64,000 nt of DNA, taken from assembly GCA_031287575.1 (NCBI GenBank), contig JAITSV010000006.1:1-64000 (forward strand), in the 5' to 3' direction. Source of the stretch: Desulfovibrio sp. GTDB lineage: Bacteria; Desulfobacterota; Desulfovibrionia; Desulfovibrionales; Desulfovibrionaceae. The notes under the pieces were generated by a model. That model saw only the letters and a program-made list of their open reading frames with translations. It did no database searches and was not told the DNA's origin. Position numbers and translations under genes: made by a program. Below, one piece after another: positions 62,666 to 64,000 of this stretch; position 1 is the stretch's first letter, and each line of letters starts with the position of its first letter.

Positions 62666-63235
62666 ATGAGAATTTCCTCCACGGTGCATTACGCATCCCG
62701 GCTGCTGGTCAACCTTGCCCTGCACTGCCCGCAGGACGGACCCCTTTCCGCCTCCGAACTTGCCGAACACACGGGCATTTCCGTCAAGTTCATCGAAAAG
62801 ATCATCCGCCAGCTGCGCACGGCGGGCATGGTCCGCAGCGTACGCGGTGCCGCCGGTGGCCACGTGCTGACCATGAACCCCGACGACGTGACCCTGGGCG
62901 ACGTGCTGCGGGTGGTTGAAGGTGGCGTACAGCCGCCCAACTGCTGCGTGGGTGCCGACTGCGACGACACCCCCTGCCGCTGCAAGGCCGCCTGGACCAG
63001 CGCCGCCAAGGCCCTGGAAGAAACCCTGGACCAGTTCACCCTTACCGACATCATGCACGGCGCCGAACGTCCCGACGACTGCGCCCACATGGCCTCCGAC
63101 GGGGACACGGACGCACGTCCCGCTCCCCAGCCCAAGCTGAACGGCAACAAGCCGCTGAACACGCCGCGATACGGCAGAACGCCCCGTGCCCTGCGGGGCT
63201 GCAATACCCGAATCTGCTCTCACCAAAGCCAATAA
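62666..63235 (+). CDS. Rrf2 family transcriptional regulator (second copy)
   Basis: 189 aa. MRISSTVHYASRLLVNLALH and the wHTH LSASELAEHTGISVKFIEKIIRQLRTAGMVRSVRGAAGGHVLT match the family and the divergent paralogue. The Cys-rich segment NCCVGADCDDTPCRC (about 92-106) has five cysteines, so Fe-S or persulfide chemistry is plausible. The tail after residue 135 is diverged. TGGAGAA precedes the ATG. It lies 18 nt ahead of a sulfide:quinone oxidoreductase-like gene and probably controls it. Confidence 0.9.
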   Translation: MRISSTVHYASRLLVNLALHCPQDGPLSASELAEHTGISVKFIEKIIRQLRTAGMVRSVRGAAGGHVLTMNPDDVTLGDVLRVVEGGVQPPNCCVGADCDDTPCRCKAAWTSAAKALEETLDQFTLTDIMHGAERPDDCAHMASDGDTDARPAPQPKLNGNKPLNTPRYGRTPRALRGCNTRICSHQSQ

Positions 63236-63253
63236 GTGAAGGAGTAACCTGGC

Positions 63254-64000
63254 ATGAAGAAACTGCTCATTCTTGGGGCAGGTGCCGGCGGCACCATGCT
63301 CGCCACCAAAATGAGGAAAAAGCTCAGCGAGCGTGAATGGGAGATCACGGTCATCGACCGCGACCTCACTCACCATTATCAGCCCGGCTGGCTGTTCATA
63401 CCCTTCGGCATCGACACCCCCAAGGGTTGCGAGAAGCCCAAGAAGGACTTCATCCCCCGCGGCGTCAACTTCGTGAAGGATACCATCACCAACGTGGATC
63501 CGGAAGCGAAGGTGGTCACCTGTGAAGGCGGCAAGTACAGCTACGACTGGGTGGTCATCGCCACCGGTTGCCGCATCGCCCCCGACGAAGTGGAAGGCCT
63601 GCTGGACGACTGGCGCGGCAACATCCACGACTTCTACACCCCCGACGGCGCCGCCGCCCTGCTGCCCAAGCTGAAGAACTTCAAGAAGGGCCGCCTCGTC
63701 CACCACATCTGCGAAACCCCCATCAAGTGCCCCGTCGCGCCGCTGGAGTTCATCTACCTGGCCGACTGGTACTTCACCAAGATGGGCGTGCGCGACAACA
63801 TCGAAATCGAACTGGTCACCCCGCTGACCGGCGCCTTCACCAAGCCGGTGGCCGCCAAGATCCTGGGTGAACTGTGCGAGAAGAAGAACATCAAGGTTAC
63901 CCCCAACTTCGTGGTGGACAGCGTTGACGCGGGCAACAAGACCATCGCCTCCGTCACCGGCGACGAGATCAACTACGATCTGCTCGTCACCATTCCCCCG
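63254..64000 (+). CDS. Sulfide:quinone oxidoreductase-like FAD protein (truncated by window edge)
   Basis: First 249 residues visible. KLLILGAGAGGTMLATKM is the FAD-binding GxGxxG Rossmann motif, VIDRDLTHHYQPGWLFIPFG is typical of SQR/FCSD-type proteins, VVIATGCRIAPDEVEG closes the first FAD motif and carries a Cys, and ETPIKCPVAPLEF has the conserved second Cys of SQR-like enzymes. AAGGAGT lies about 9 nt before the ATG. With an Rrf2 regulator 18 nt upstream, a role in sulfide or persulfide handling is likely. Quinone use cannot be judged without the C-terminus. Confidence 0.85.
   Translation, partial: MKKLLILGAGAGGTMLATKMRKKLSEREWEITVIDRDLTHHYQPGWLFIPFGIDTPKGCEKPKKDFIPRGVNFVKDTITNVDPEAKVVTCEGGKYSYDWVVIATGCRIAPDEVEGLLDDWRGNIHDFYTPDGAAALLPKLKNFKKGRLVHHICETPIKCPVAPLEFIYLADWYFTKMGVRDNIEIELVTPLTGAFTKPVAAKILGELCEKKNIKVTPNFVVDSVDAGNKTIASVTGDEINYDLLVTIPP

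Overview
The window looks like chromosomal DNA of a GC-rich sulfate-reducing deltaproteobacterium of the Desulfovibrio/Nitratidesulfovibrio type. I infer this from gene content: four-subunit 2-oxoacid:ferredoxin oxidoreductase, indolepyruvate:ferredoxin oxidoreductase, an LpxR-like lipid A deacylase, a DUF4254 protein, paired Rrf2 regulators next to a sulfide:quinone oxidoreductase-like flavoprotein, and many chemotaxis proteins. GC-rich codon use throughout agrees. No database search was possible. No rRNA, tRNA, CRISPR array, prophage or complete insertion sequence was seen.

Layout. 1-4764: the start of an unidentified minus-strand gene, then phoH, a PgpH-type 7TM-HD protein and ybeY, a typical RNA/ribosome and cyclic-dinucleotide housekeeping operon. 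4897-10011 (minus): gatB, then nadK, an ARMT1/DUF89-like protein and a DUF4254 protein. 10269-12283 (plus): gmhA, an FmdB zinc ribbon and hemC. 12407-15308 (minus): a chemoreceptor and an XRE-type regulator. 15855-18831 (minus): three genes overlapping by ATGA, namely two glycosyltransferases of the TIGR04283 and TIGR04282 families and lpxR. 19154-25994: a LonB-like protease, a small zinc ribbon, an MFS transporter, a DUF362 ferredoxin-like protein and a PfpI-family protein. 26084-30877 (minus): phosphonate-type ABC importer phnD-phnC-phnE-phnE and a NagD-like HAD phosphatase. 31387-33990: a DAK2-DegV fusion and a small orphan. 34546-38050: korD-korA-korB-korC and a 98-aa orphan. 38212-44110 (minus): a GNAT acetyltransferase, then a compact operon of a TPR membrane protein, iorA, iorB and a sigma-54 activator. 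44554-49062: proA, nadD, a TPR protein and a heptosyltransferase-like gene (minus). 49412-55198: a Cache/PAS histidine kinase and an EAL-CBS-GGDEF protein. 55415-60818 (minus): chemoreceptor, cheW and cheA. 61393-64000: two divergent Rrf2 regulators around an AT-rich spacer, and the truncated sulfide:quinone oxidoreductase-like gene.

Themes. Several genes touch the cell envelope and LPS (gmhA, GT9, two glycosyltransferases, LpxR). Others serve ferredoxin-linked oxidation of 2-oxoacids and aryl pyruvates (kor, ior), NAD supply (nadK, nadD) and sensing (two chemoreceptors, CheA/CheW, a histidine kinase, a c-di-GMP protein, PgpH). Non-coding DNA is rich in structure: long imperfect palindromes just 3' of genes, short tandem repeats, strong hairpin terminators and a few AT-rich islands. 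The points I would follow first are the nadK/ARMT1-like/DUF4254 cluster, the glycosyltransferase-LpxR operon, the reduced iron-sulfur region of IorA, the dispersed palindromes sharing one apex, the 22-nt-period repeats ahead of the MFS gene and the Rrf2 pair with its repeat-rich promoter.
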